Of a stretch of DNA of 57,283 nucleotides, positions 9,301 to 17,079 are shown in pieces. Each line of letters begins with the position of its first letter. Position 1 is the first letter of the stretch. The notes under the pieces are model-generated. The model ran no database searches and was not told where the DNA came from. It worked only from the letters and a program-made list of their open reading frames with translations. A program made the translations under genes and the position numbers. Source of the stretch: CAZLMW01 sp964560875 (GTDB taxonomy: Bacteria > Myxococcota_A > UBA9042); contig CAZLMW010000046.1 of the NCBI GenBank assembly GCA_964560875.1, forward strand, positions 1 through 57,283, read 5' to 3'.

Positions 9301-10982
9301 TGCGCGCGCGGTCCGTCACGATGATCGGTGTGGTGGCCGACCCAGGTTGTTACGGTCCATGGGCCCTTGGCCGGCGCGCATTTGCCGGTCTCGCAGGTGG
9401 ACACGAAGCACTTGTTGCCGTCGCTGCAGATCGCCGTCGTGGGTTTGTAGACGCAGCCCATCTTCGGGTTGCAGCTGTCCGAAGTGCACGCCTTCTTGTC
9501 GTTGCACTTGAGCGCGCTGCCAGCGGCGCACTTTCCGGCCTTGCACGTGTCCTTGACCGTGCACTTGTTGCCGTCGTTGCAGGCCGTGCCGGTCGCGGCG
9601 TTGTGGATGCAGCCCTTCTTGGCGTCGCAGCTGTCCTTGGTGCAGGCGTTGGCGTCGTTGCAGACCAGCTTCTTGCCGGCGCACTTGCCGGCCTTGCAGG
9701 AGTCGCCCGTCGTGCATTTGCTGCCGTCGTTGCACACGCCCTTGGACAGCGGCGCGTTGACACAGCCCTTCTTCGGGTCGCAGCTGTCCTTGGTGCACAC
9801 CAACTTGTCGTTGCAGTCCTGTTTGCCGCCCGACACGCACTTTCCGGCCTTGCACGTCTCCTTGATGGTGCACTTGTTGGCGTCTTCGCACGGCCCCTTG
9901 TTGGCGACGTGCTGGCAGCCCTTTTTCGTGTCGCAGCTGTCGGTCGTGCAGGGGTCCTTGTCATCGCAGACCCTGGTCGGGCCGCCCGCGCACTTTCCGG
10001 CCTTGCATGCGTCCTTGGTCGTGCACGCGTTGGCGTCGTTGCACGCCGCGGTGTTCGTTGTTGTCGTGCAGCCCTTGGCGAGGTCGCAGCCGTCGTCGGT
10101 GCACGGGTTGTTGTCGTCGCAGACCACGGCTTTGCCACCGCACTTGCCAGCCGCGCACGCGTCGCCCGTCGTGCATTTGCTGCCGTCGTCACAGGTCGCC
10201 TTGTTGTCGGCGTGCTTGCAGCCCGACTTGGCATCGCAGCTGTCGTCGGTGCACGCGTTGCCGTCGCTGCAGTCGATGTCGCCGGCGGCCGCGCACTTGC
10301 CGGACTTGCAGGAGTCAGGGCCCTTGCACTTGTTGCCGTCGTCGCAGGCTGTTCCGTCGGTTACCGGGGTGTGCTGACAGGCTTTCTTGGCCGGATTGCA
10401 GAAATCTCCCGTGCACGCCTCACCGTCGCTGCAGTCGACGTTGTCGGTTTTGCCGTCGCAGTCGTTGTCCGTCCCGTCGCAGATCTCGTCGGGCTTCTTA
10501 TCGTTGGCGCCGAGCTTGCACGGATCGACGCACTTGCCGGACACGCACGCCCCAAGGTCGCACTCCTTGCTGTCTTTGCAGTCGCACCCGACCGGCCCGG
10601 GACACTGCGGACCCGCGTCTGCCGAACCCGCATCTGGCGACCCCGCGTCGTCGTCGCCCGTATCTGCCGACCCTGCATCCGGCGAACCGGCGTCTGGCGA
10701 ACCGGTGTCGGTCGCCCCGGCGTCAACCGGACCGGCGGTGTCAGACGTTGCCCCAGCGTCGACCGGACCAGCTGTGTCTGGGGCGCCACCCGAATCGACG
10801 CTTCCGCCGCTGTCAGCCACCCCGCCGGTGTCCGCGATCGTGCCGGTGTCGAGTCCAGCCGCATCGTCGGCCGTCCCGCCGCCTTCATCGCCGGACGTAC
10901 CGCAGGCCGCGATCGCGAGCAGGGCCGTTGTCAGGACAGTCACACGCGGCAAGCGCGCAAAAAAAGTCGTCGCAGAAGTCAT
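6390..10982 (-). CDS. Giant modular lipoprotein: Cys repeats, NHL propeller, RCC1 repeats
   Basis: The protein has 1530 aa from ATG 10982, which has GGAG eight bases upstream. Residues 1-27 are a lipoprotein signal (TTALLAIAAC, lipid Cys 27). Residues ~30-125 are an Asp/Ala/Gly/Ser-Pro linker of repeating DAGSPDAGS type. A MopE-like motif (ICDGTDNDCDG) follows. About 14 Cys units of the CDDGNxCT class fill ~130-540, and two versions (..DSCD..GC and ..KDTCKAGKC) alternate. Then come about a dozen NHL blades (~550-1170, with repeated GV-VD-KG-x-VYVAD and RKIT cores), another CNDLDGCTVDAC unit, a second MopE-like motif (ICGNGLDDNCNG) near 1250, and RCC1-like blades (~1265-1530, CALRTDGKILCWG). 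It is probably a calcium- or metal-stabilised cell-surface binding protein. A long open frame on the opposite strand is a composition artefact. Confidence 0.9.
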   Translation of the reverse strand: MTSATTFFARLPRVTVLTTALLAIAACGTSGDEGGGTADDAAGLDTGTIADTGGVADSGGSVDSGGAPDTAGPVDAGATSDTAGPVDAGATDTGSPDAGSPDAGSADTGDDDAGSPDAGSADAGPQCPGPVGCDCKDSKECDLGACVSGKCVDPCKLGANDKKPDEICDGTDNDCDGKTDNVDCSDGEACTGDFCNPAKKACQHTPVTDGTACDDGNKCKGPDSCKSGKCAAAGDIDCSDGNACTDDSCDAKSGCKHADNKATCDDGSKCTTGDACAAGKCGGKAVVCDDNNPCTDDGCDLAKGCTTTTNTAACNDANACTTKDACKAGKCAGGPTRVCDDKDPCTTDSCDTKKGCQHVANKGPCEDANKCTIKETCKAGKCVSGGKQDCNDKLVCTKDSCDPKKGCVNAPLSKGVCNDGSKCTTGDSCKAGKCAGKKLVCNDANACTKDSCDAKKGCIHNAATGTACNDGNKCTVKDTCKAGKCAAGSALKCNDKKACTSDSCNPKMGCVYKPTTAICSDGNKCFVSTCETGKCAPAKGPWTVTTWVGHHTDHRDGPRAQAKFNNVTGVAVDSKGQVWIGDRDNHMVRAITAKGTVWTAGGNGRPGFQDGPAKNAWFNSPRGLEVNSKDDVFVAEYEGKRVRRISKGMVTTFAGTGFAGKRDGPRHTAKFIGPLDVAVDDKDVIYVADYVYLRVIHTNGMVTTRKRTIGDMGGIDVDSKGNVFAVYSLSNRIYRIEPSGKEVWLSGFGYGNNDGVGNVKGKTARYRYPTGVMLTANNQLWIADRGNHRLRVMTNTTTGKVSTLNKGSRGLKNGALKSAWFDYPFAVARNKKTGDIFVVESAADRVRKISKGVVSTYAGSAHNNHKPGQGKAARMGMPRKNAPDGKGNVYVADMFQHVILKIDKTGTLSLFSGSPNKRGTVVGKGTAARYNYPYGVGVDGKGIVYVSERHGAKIRKITPDGNSTILAGSGSGFADGKGAAAKFKLPRGIAVTKAGLVYVADTNNSKIRKVTADGTVSTLAGWSNGYADGVGKKAKFNSPYDLTLGPKGNIFVADTGTRTVRKVTPAGVVTTIAGTGMKWGFIDGGKTTARLEGPLGIGVASNGTIYISDSAAIRQVELNGTVTTLIGSRTKFVADGPKGVAFFRQPSGISVRPDGALLVSDSYARAIRVVRRAPVWPKDCNDLDGCTVDACSASAGCTHKALTKGKGMCYSGPKATLGVGICVAGVKVCGQKTCAGQVVPKKAEICGNGLDDNCNGHVDEGCLRITTMDAYNRYTCGVRTNKSLYCWGSIAVEPAGLPKGQFKKATVGENHACALRTDGKILCWGTGTSGQLKVPGGTYKDVASGLNHNCALRNDGKIICWGENKLKQASPPTTGAFKAVYAGERVSCAMRTNDTLQCWGSNSYSVRTAPQVKFKQVSMHARHACGILMDDKVRCWGSSYNTKGAPTGAGFKAVAAGREHTCLIRTNGALWCFGHNKEGKEIKPPKAGKWIGLTAGWRHTCAIRSDYRVACFGTPNAQGSSRPVGGLVLP

Positions 10983-11159
10983 CGAGGCAACTCCGTCAAG
11001 ACGTCCACCGCAGGCGGACGCGAATGGGATGTCGGGCGCATCGCGGGTCGACACGCGTGCGAACGAGGGAGTGAGTCGCCGTGGACTGTATGCGCAAAGG
11101 GATCGAATGCGCAAAGAAGATCGAGCCGGGCAGGGCGATCCACGACCATCGACGGACGG

Positions 11160-11411
11160 TTACCCAGGTAGCTCCGGGAGCTGCTCTTTCACGTGTCCGA
11201 AAGGATCGGCCATCTTGGCGAGCCCCGCGTCGACGATTGTGCGGTCCCACACCCCATTGGCGCCAACGTAGACCGCCTGCACGTCGCGCTGCCCGGCCGC
11301 GTGGAGCCAGGACTCACCCGCCATCGCCGTAAACCTCGTCTTCAGCACGACAATCACCTCGGCGCCGCCAGCCGAAAACCGCTCCGTTGACCACATCGAC
11401 CACGCCTTCAT
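11160..11411 (-). CDS. Small protein, third gene of the GerW/DUF2953 operon
   Basis: The protein has 83 aa from ATG 11411, whose ATGA overlaps the stop of the DUF2953 gene, so translation is probably coupled. It has no signal peptide or membrane segment. A central stretch (GGAEVIVVLKTRFTAMAGESWLHAAG) looks like a strand-rich domain. I do not recognise a family. The shared operon suggests it works with GerW-like and DUF2953 proteins. Confidence 0.6.
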   Translation of the reverse strand: MKAWSMWSTERFSAGGAEVIVVLKTRFTAMAGESWLHAAGQRDVQAVYVGANGVWDRTIVDAGLAKMADPFGHVKEQLPELPG

Positions 11412-12070
11412 TTCGCGCGCACGGCCGCCCACGCCGCCTGGATAATGCGCGGTCGAAAGACGACACCGACGCAGACCGCGATCACGTGCAGTGGCCGGGT
11501 CCGCAACGTCCCTTCGCCGCGAACATCGAGCAATTCACCGTCGAAGAACGGCACGACCTCGACATCCAGGTCCCGGCTTCGCGCGAGCAAAACCAGCGGC
11601 ATCGTCATGCCCCACAGCTCGCCGGTCGCCGCGGGATCTTCCAGGCCGACATGCACGCGCACCTGCACATCGCGCACTCCGAACGCACGCCACAGCCGCC
11701 CGACGAAACCGAGCGTTTCAGACGTCAAACCGCCGGCCTGGATCGCTGCCCACCCGCGTCGCAATGTGTGCAATCGCTCGGAGACGCTCTTTTTCGGCTT
11801 CTTGGCAGCGTCGTCGTCTTCAGCACCCGATTCTTCGTCCTCATCGGGTGACTCGTCTGCTTTCTTGCCTGAATCTTCGGCCTCTTTGGCGTCATCGCCA
11901 GAGCGGATCGTCTTGGCCACAAGTCCACCGAGCAGGCGCACGTTGGCGATCACGGCGTCATCGCGTGTGGTGTCGACGTCGAGCTCACAGGCGATCTCCA
12001 TGGCCAACACCACGACGATGACCGCGCTCACGGCCACCGCGGACAACAGTGCGATTGTCAGGAAGGACAC
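11408..12070 (-). CDS. DUF2953 (YtfI-like) membrane protein
   Basis: The protein has 220 aa from GTG 12070. An N-terminal membrane segment (LTIALLSAVAVSAVIVVVLAM) is followed by a short beta region, an acidic disordered stretch (~60-90, Asp/Glu/Ser-rich, ending KKPKK), and a C-terminal part. The C-terminal VQVRVHVGLEDPAATGELWG is the recognisable DUF2953 signature. In Bacillus the homolog ytfI neighbours ytfJ(gerW); here the GerW-like gene lies directly upstream with a 24-base gap. It is likely a single-pass inner-membrane protein. Its molecular role is unknown. Confidence 0.75.
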   Translation of the reverse strand: MSFLTIALLSAVAVSAVIVVVLAMEIACELDVDTTRDDAVIANVRLLGGLVAKTIRSGDDAKEAEDSGKKADESPDEDEESGAEDDDAAKKPKKSVSERLHTLRRGWAAIQAGGLTSETLGFVGRLWRAFGVRDVQVRVHVGLEDPAATGELWGMTMPLVLLARSRDLDVEVVPFFDGELLDVRGEGTLRTRPLHVIAVCVGVVFRPRIIQAAWAAVRAK

Positions 12071-12094
12071 GTGACGCCCAACAAGCGACCGAAG

Positions 12095-12544
12095 CTAGTC
12101 GTTGTCGGATTCGACAGCGATGCGCTTGGCTTCGGGTTCGACCTTGCGCGCCTCGGACTGCGGCAGGGTGCGGCGCTCCTCGGCTTCTTTGTTGAGCCGG
12201 CGGTTCTCCGTGGTGGTTTTGACCACTTCGGTGATCGTATCGGCGACCTTGCTGACCAGGGACGTAGCGGTGTTCAGGGTCTCGACGCGCACGCCGTTGC
12301 TGTCGATCACCAAGACGGCGACCGGGCGCACCCCGCCGCCGCCGCCCGTCGCGCCACCGGTGCCGCTGCCTTCGCCCGCCTTGCCGCTGCCACTGCCGCC
12401 GCCTGCGCCGAACGCGAATCCAACGCTCGTGAGCGGAATAATCGTCGTCTCGCCCACGGTGATCGGGTCGCCGACCGCGGTCTTGGTCTTGAGCATCTTC
12501 TCGAGCTCGCCGATTGCCGAGCCAAACAGCTTGTTGACGTCCAT
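12095..12544 (-). CDS. GerW/YtfJ-family protein
   Basis: The protein has 149 aa. ATG 12544 has AAGAGG eight bases upstream. The start LFGSAIGELEKMLKTKTAVGDPI, then TTIIPLTSVGFAFGAGGG, a Gly/Ser-rich loop, and RPVAVLVIDSNGVRVE are the conserved blocks of the GerW (YtfJ) family. In Bacillus the protein is needed for germination by some receptors, but homologs occur in many non-sporulating bacteria. The C-terminal tail (residues ~115-149) is charged and probably disordered. It is the first gene of a three-gene operon. Confidence 0.85.
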   Translation of the reverse strand: MDVNKLFGSAIGELEKMLKTKTAVGDPITVGETTIIPLTSVGFAFGAGGGSGSGKAGEGSGTGGATGGGGGVRPVAVLVIDSNGVRVETLNTATSLVSKVADTITEVVKTTTENRRLNKEAEERRTLPQSEARKVEPEAKRIAVESDND

Positions 12545-12929
12545 CCTATCTACCTCTTCGCCGGGCTGGTGCCCGACCGTTCAAACGGGACGATGCGCCG
12601 CGATTGCGGGTGTCCATGGGGCGCGGAGAATAAGCCGCTTTCACCGCGCCTGTCACACGCCGCTGGACGCTCCACCATCGATGCGCTACCCGTCTTTCTC
12701 AACACGTCGGTCGGTCTGACGTCCAATCTGCTGCCTTGCCAGATGTGGTCGACGTACCACATCTGGCAACTCACATCCGTTCGCGCGGCGAATCCTCGGT
12801 TTGAAGTGACGCTGCCACTCCTGCACCTCGCATTCACCACATGACTTGCACCTTGAACGCCATACCTTCCCGCCGTGATGACAAAGCCGGGGCCCCGCCC
12901 TGCTCAACCCCGCAACCGAGGCCGCGCCG
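12545..12929. other. Divergent intergenic region
   Basis: This 385-bp stretch separates the GerW-like operon (minus) from the carboxylase genes (plus). It holds one striking perfect inverted repeat (12736-12769). I see no coding sequence with a credible start. Confidence 0.6.
12736..12769. promoter_or_regulatory. Perfect 14-bp inverted repeat
   Basis: TTGCCAGATGTGGT (12736-12749) and ACCACATCTGGCAA (12756-12769) are exact reverse complements around CGACGT. There is no T-run on either side, so it does not look like a terminator. The length and symmetry suit the operator of a dimeric or tetrameric repressor such as a TetR-type protein controlling the acyl-CoA carboxylase genes, but no regulator gene lies nearby. 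Confidence 0.6.
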
Positions 12930-14543
12930 ATGACCGTGTTGCCGACCCGAATCTCCCCGCAAAGCAGCGATTTTCGTGCCCGTCGCACGCACATGGACGG
13001 GCTGCTTGACGAGCTCAACAGCCGGCTTGCAGATGCCCGCGACGCCGGCGGTGAAAAGGCGCTCAAAAAGCTCGCAAAACGCGAAAAGCTGTCCCCCCGC
13101 GAGCGCGTTGAACGCCTGCTCGACCGCGACGGACCGTTCCTCGAATTGTCGCCGCTTGCCGCGTTTGGCCAATACAGCAACGACGCTCCGGGCGCCGGAT
13201 GCATCACCGGGATCGGCCAGGTCGCCGGTCGCATGGTCCTCGTCTTCGCCAACGACACGCGCGTCAAGGGCGGCGCGATCTACCCTGCCACCGCCGACAA
13301 GCTGGTGCGCGCCCAACAAATCGCGATGGAAAACGGCCTGCCCAGCGTGTCGCTGACCGAGAGCGCTGGCGCCAACTTGCTCTACCAGGCTGAGCTCTTC
13401 GCGATGGGCAACCGCGGTGGACGCGGGTTTTGTAACCAGGCCCGGATGAGCGCTGCGGGGCTCGCGCAGATTTCGTTGGTCTTCGGCAACTCGACCGCCG
13501 GTGGCGCCTATGTGCCCGGCATGTCCGACTACACCGTCATGGTGCGCGGCAAGGCCAAGGTCTTCCTGGCTGGCCCACCGCTGGTGAAGGCGGCGCTCGG
13601 CGTGGACACGGACGACGAATCGCTCGGTGGCGCGCAGATGCATCACACGGTCAGCGGCCTGTGCGACTACCTCGCCGAAGATGACGCCGACGCCATCCGG
13701 ATCGGTCGCGGAATCGTCGCAGGTCTCGATCGCCCCGGTCACGACGTGCCGCGGACGGCTTCGGTGCCGCCCCGCTACGACCCCGATGAGCTGCTCGGCA
13801 TCGTCCCGGCAGATCTGCGTGAACCGTTCGACATCCGCGAGGTAATGGCGCGGGTGCTCGATGACAGCCGCCTCGACGAATTCCGCAAGGGCTACGGTGA
13901 CACGCTGGTTTGCGGCTTCGCGCGGCTCGGCGGATTTCGCGTCGGGGTGCTCGGCAACAATGGGCCGATCTACAGCGCTGGTGCTCAGAAAGCGGCGCAT
14001 TTCATCCAGCTGTGCTGCCAGCAGCGCACGCCAATCGTCTACCTGCAAAATACCGTCGGCTACATGGTCGGCGTCGAGGCGGAGCGCGGTGGGATCGTCA
14101 AAGACGGCTCGAAGATGGTCCATGCGGTCTCGACGGCTTCAGTTCCCCAGTTCACGGTCCTCGTCGGTGGCAGCTACGGCGCGGGCAACTACGGCATGTG
14201 CGGTCGCGCGTTCGATCCGCGGCTGCTGTTGACCTGGCCGTGCTCGCGAATCGGTGTCATGGGTGGCCCCCAGGCCGCGCGCGTGATGCGGATCGTGCAG
14301 GAAGCTGCGATGCGAAAGATGGGCGCCGAACCGCCCGTCGCACAGCTCGACGCCATGGAGCAGGCCGTCATCGGCGAGATGGAAAAGACCGCCGAGCCCT
14401 ACTACGCAACAAGCCGCATGTGGGACGACGGCATCATCGACCCACGCCACACGCGCGCCGCTCTCATCACCGGGTTGCGCGCCGCCTGGACCCGCGACAT
14501 CCGCGCCGAAGGAAAACCCAACTTCGGCGTCCTGCGCATGTGA
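12930..14543 (+). CDS. Acyl-CoA carboxylase carboxyltransferase subunit (methylcrotonyl/geranyl-CoA type)
   Basis: The protein has 537 aa. It transfers CO2 from carboxybiotin to an acyl-CoA. Conserved blocks are ESAGANLLYQAE, STAGGAYVPGMSDYTVMV, KVFLAGPPLVKAA, ESLGGAQMHHTVSG and GGSYGAGNYGMCGRAF. The KVFLAGPPLVKAA and LGGAQMH blocks and PPRYDPDELLGIVPADLREPFD resemble methylcrotonyl- or geranyl-CoA carboxylase beta subunits more than propionyl-CoA ones. The biotin carboxylase gene follows after three bases, so the pair forms one enzyme. No leucine or terpene catabolic genes flank it, so the substrate stays open. A GAGG lies nine bases before ATG 12930. Confidence 0.9.
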   Translation: MTVLPTRISPQSSDFRARRTHMDGLLDELNSRLADARDAGGEKALKKLAKREKLSPRERVERLLDRDGPFLELSPLAAFGQYSNDAPGAGCITGIGQVAGRMVLVFANDTRVKGGAIYPATADKLVRAQQIAMENGLPSVSLTESAGANLLYQAELFAMGNRGGRGFCNQARMSAAGLAQISLVFGNSTAGGAYVPGMSDYTVMVRGKAKVFLAGPPLVKAALGVDTDDESLGGAQMHHTVSGLCDYLAEDDADAIRIGRGIVAGLDRPGHDVPRTASVPPRYDPDELLGIVPADLREPFDIREVMARVLDDSRLDEFRKGYGDTLVCGFARLGGFRVGVLGNNGPIYSAGAQKAAHFIQLCCQQRTPIVYLQNTVGYMVGVEAERGGIVKDGSKMVHAVSTASVPQFTVLVGGSYGAGNYGMCGRAFDPRLLLTWPCSRIGVMGGPQAARVMRIVQEAAMRKMGAEPPVAQLDAMEQAVIGEMEKTAEPYYATSRMWDDGIIDPRHTRAALITGLRAAWTRDIRAEGKPNFGVLRM

Positions 14544-14546
14544 CCC

Positions 14547-16547
14547 ATGAACAAACTCCTGATCGCAAACCGCGGCGAAATCGCGCGCCGCGTCATCCGT
14601 TCTGCCCACGATGTTGGCATCGCGACCGTCGCTGTTTTTGGCGCCGCCGACCGCAACGCGCCGCACACCTGGGAAGCCGACGAAGCGGTTTTTCTGGGCG
14701 ATGAAGCCGACGGCAACCCGTACCTCGACGGCGCCAACATCATCGCGGTCGCCAAGGCCCGTGGCGCCGACGCGATTCACCCTGGCTATGGCTTTCTTGC
14801 CGAAAACGCGGGTTTTGCGCAGCAGGTGCTCGACGCCGGCTTGACCTGGGTCGGACCGTCTCCCGTAGCGATGGCCGCGATGGCTGCCAAGGACGCCGCC
14901 AAGGAACGTGCCCGAGCCGCCAACGTCCCGGTGATCGAGGGCTTTTCGTGCGCCGACATGAGCGCCGATGAGGCCGCCCAGAAGGCCAACGAGCTCGGGT
15001 ACCCGGTGCTGCTCAAGGCGGTCGCCGGCGGGGGTGGTCGCGGCATGCGTGTCGTCGAGTCGTCCGCCGCGTTCGCCGACGCGATGGAAGTCGCCCGCGC
15101 CGAAGCCAACAAGTCGTTCGGCGACGACCGCCTGCTCGTGGAGCGCTACATCGCCCGTGGCCGCCACGTCGAGGTACAGGTCTTCGGCGACACGCACGGC
15201 AACGTGGTGCACCTGTTTGAGCGCGAATGTTCGATCCAGCGGCGCCACCAGAAGATCGTCGAAGAGTCCCCATCGCCCGGCATCACAACCGAGCTGCGAA
15301 CCGCAATCTGTGACGCCGCCGTCGCGCTGACCGCGGCCATCGAATACGTCGGCGCCGGGACCGTCGAATTCCTGGTGGACGATGAACGGGGCGACTTCGC
15401 GTTCCTCGAGGTCAACGCGCGCATCCAGGTCGAGCACCCCGTGACCGAGCTGCTGACCGGCGTCGACCTCGTCGCGTGGCAATTGCACGTGGCTGATGGC
15501 GGCGCTTTGCCGCTGACCCAGGACGAAATCACCGCGACCGGCCATGCCATCGAGGTGCGGCTGTGCGCCGAAGATCCCGCCGCCGACCATCGCCCCCAGG
15601 GCGGCCCCGTCTGGCTGTGGAAGCCCGGTTCATGCGCGCGCATCGACTCCGCCTTCGCCATCGGTGGTGTCGACGCCCGCAACGAGGTCTCGGTCCACTA
15701 CGACTCGATGGTGGCCAAGGTCATCGCTCACGGTCCGACTCGTCTCGCTGCCATCGCACGGCTGCGACGCGCGCTCGCCGACACCGCGCTGCTGGGCATC
15801 ACGAGCAATCGCACCTTCCTGGGCCGCTTGCTCAACCATCCAGCGCTGCTCGCCGGCGACACCACGACCCGTTTTCTGAGCGACCACGCCATCGACGTCA
15901 GCGATCCGCGCTTCGACGACGCGACCGCCATCGCAGCGGCCCTGTGGTTGCACGGCCCCGGCCTCGGAAACCGCTTCCGCAGCAACGACTATCGCCCCGA
16001 TGTGACCGTACTGTGGCACGGCGAAGCGCGCGTTCACGTCGGGCTGGCAAACCGCGGCTCGGGGCGTTTTTCGGCCTTTGTGGATCGCGATCCGGACCCT
16101 TCGTTGCTCCGTTTTCCGACCACGGACCGTTCAGCGCTGCTCGTCGAACATGCGGACAACGCTGTGACCATCGAGGTCAACGCGCACCGCCGCCGGTTCC
16201 ACGCCGTTCGCAGCGGCGATGACTTGTGGATTCAGCCCCATCTCGGAGACGCCGTAGCTTTGCGGATCGGCACGCTGCTGCCCGAGCCGGAAATCGAGCA
16301 GGTCGCCGGTGGTTCGGTCGTTACGGAGTCCGCCGCGGTCGTCACCGAGGTCCACGTGGCGGTTGGCGATGTCGTGCAAGCCGATGCGCCGTTGGTGACC
16401 GTCGAGGCGATGAAGATGCTGTCCGTGCTCCGCGCCCCCGAGCCCGGAACCGTGACCGAGATCTTCGCAGCCCCCGGCGATTCCGTGCCCGCTGGTGCGG
16501 TGCTTGTAGCCATTGAGAGCGATGACGAGACCGGTGACGAGGCCTGA
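14547..16547 (+). CDS. Acyl-CoA carboxylase biotin carboxylase/BCCP subunit
   Basis: The protein has 666 aa, the usual length for a fused alpha subunit. It begins NKLLIANRGEIARRVIRSA (biotin carboxylase N-domain). An ATP-grasp domain follows (KAVAGGGGRGMRVV, ~160-170; ARIQVEHPVTE, ~290-300), then a linker. The C-terminal biotinyl domain has VEAMKM with the biotin-accepting Lys at residue 623. It uses ATP and bicarbonate to load biotin, which the upstream carboxyltransferase then discharges to the acyl-CoA. Only CCC separates the two genes, so expression is coupled. Confidence 0.94.
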   Translation: MNKLLIANRGEIARRVIRSAHDVGIATVAVFGAADRNAPHTWEADEAVFLGDEADGNPYLDGANIIAVAKARGADAIHPGYGFLAENAGFAQQVLDAGLTWVGPSPVAMAAMAAKDAAKERARAANVPVIEGFSCADMSADEAAQKANELGYPVLLKAVAGGGGRGMRVVESSAAFADAMEVARAEANKSFGDDRLLVERYIARGRHVEVQVFGDTHGNVVHLFERECSIQRRHQKIVEESPSPGITTELRTAICDAAVALTAAIEYVGAGTVEFLVDDERGDFAFLEVNARIQVEHPVTELLTGVDLVAWQLHVADGGALPLTQDEITATGHAIEVRLCAEDPAADHRPQGGPVWLWKPGSCARIDSAFAIGGVDARNEVSVHYDSMVAKVIAHGPTRLAAIARLRRALADTALLGITSNRTFLGRLLNHPALLAGDTTTRFLSDHAIDVSDPRFDDATAIAAALWLHGPGLGNRFRSNDYRPDVTVLWHGEARVHVGLANRGSGRFSAFVDRDPDPSLLRFPTTDRSALLVEHADNAVTIEVNAHRRRFHAVRSGDDLWIQPHLGDAVALRIGTLLPEPEIEQVAGGSVVTESAAVVTEVHVAVGDVVQADAPLVTVEAMKMLSVLRAPEPGTVTEIFAAPGDSVPAGAVLVAIESDDETGDEA

Positions 16548-16556
16548 GGCCCGCAC

Positions 16557-16628
16557 GGTGCCTTGGTTCTGTCTTGGCAGGGTGCCTTGGTTTTGTCTTG
16601 GTGGGGTGCCTTGGTTTTGTCTTGGCAG
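16557..16628 (+). repeat. Three tandem 24-bp repeats
   Basis: Three back-to-back 24-bp units (16557-16580, 16581-16604, 16605-16628), each starting GGTGCCTTGGTT and containing TGTCTTGG. They differ by one to three bases. They begin ten bases after the biotin carboxylase stop and lead directly into the hairpin element at 16640. Confidence 0.85.
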
Positions 16629-16639
16629 ACGGCGCCTCG

Positions 16640-16801
16640 ATCAAGGGGGAAGGACCCAACAGGGGAAGGCATTTTATGGGTTGCCGGCCTTGGGGTTGGT
16701 GCGAGACACGGATCTCTGTCGGGGACAGACTGCCTTCCCCTGATCGGTCCTTCCCCCTTGGACCCCCATCCCCGTTTACCCCAACCGCCTGTTTTTGTGG
16801 T
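16640..16801 (+). repeat. Hairpin element, copy A (constant arms, variable loop)
   Basis: The left arm is 16640-16678 (39 bp) and the right arm is 16725-16801 (77 bp). Both are identical to the inverted copy at 18127-18289. The 46-nt middle (16679-16724) differs. Within the element AAGGGGGAAGGACC and AGGGGAAGGCA pair with TGCCTTCCCCT and GGTCCTTCCCCCTT, giving a 25-bp stem with one 4-nt internal bulge. Frames are not kept between copies, so it is not a protein repeat. Together with copy B it brackets the gene at 17080-17688. Confidence 0.85.
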
Positions 16802-17079
16802 TTTTTCGAATTCGCAGTGGGTGTAATGGGGCCCCAGTTGCGCCGGACCAAGCGGGGCCGCGGACAGTGGGGTCTGACCCTTACATATTACACGTTTTGG
16901 CCCTTGCTTTCAGTGCTTTAGCCGATTTTGGTCGCGAAAATGTAATGTACTCAGCGCTCGGCGGCGATTTGAGGTGGCGGCGAAGAACGGCGTCAGCCCA
17001 GTGCCATCACACGTGCAACGAGAGACGCGCTACGCCGCCGTTGGGCCTGCGGCGTAACATTCACCCAAGTTGGCAGTCT
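16802..17079. other. AT-richer non-coding flank
   Basis: This stretch contains GGGGTCTGACCC (16870-16881), the reverse complement of a motif found again at 17974 and 28441. It also holds an AT-rich segment around 16884-16950. No credible gene is seen. Confidence 0.45.

Noticed and set aside
6939..11171. Plus-strand open frame of 1410 codons opposite the giant lipoprotein
   Set aside because: It is the complement of a gene with clear signal, Cys, NHL and RCC1 repeats. Its residues (Val/Arg/Asp/Ala/His) mirror GC-rich codon complement and no domain is visible.
14139..15590. Minus-strand open frame of 483 codons over the carboxylase genes
   Set aside because: It lies antisense to two clearly conserved enzymes, its composition is shadow-like, and it has no start with a ribosome site.
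16513..16921. Open frames through hairpin element A that look like proteins
   Set aside because: The matching peptides in copies A and B fall in different frames, so the conservation is at DNA or RNA level.
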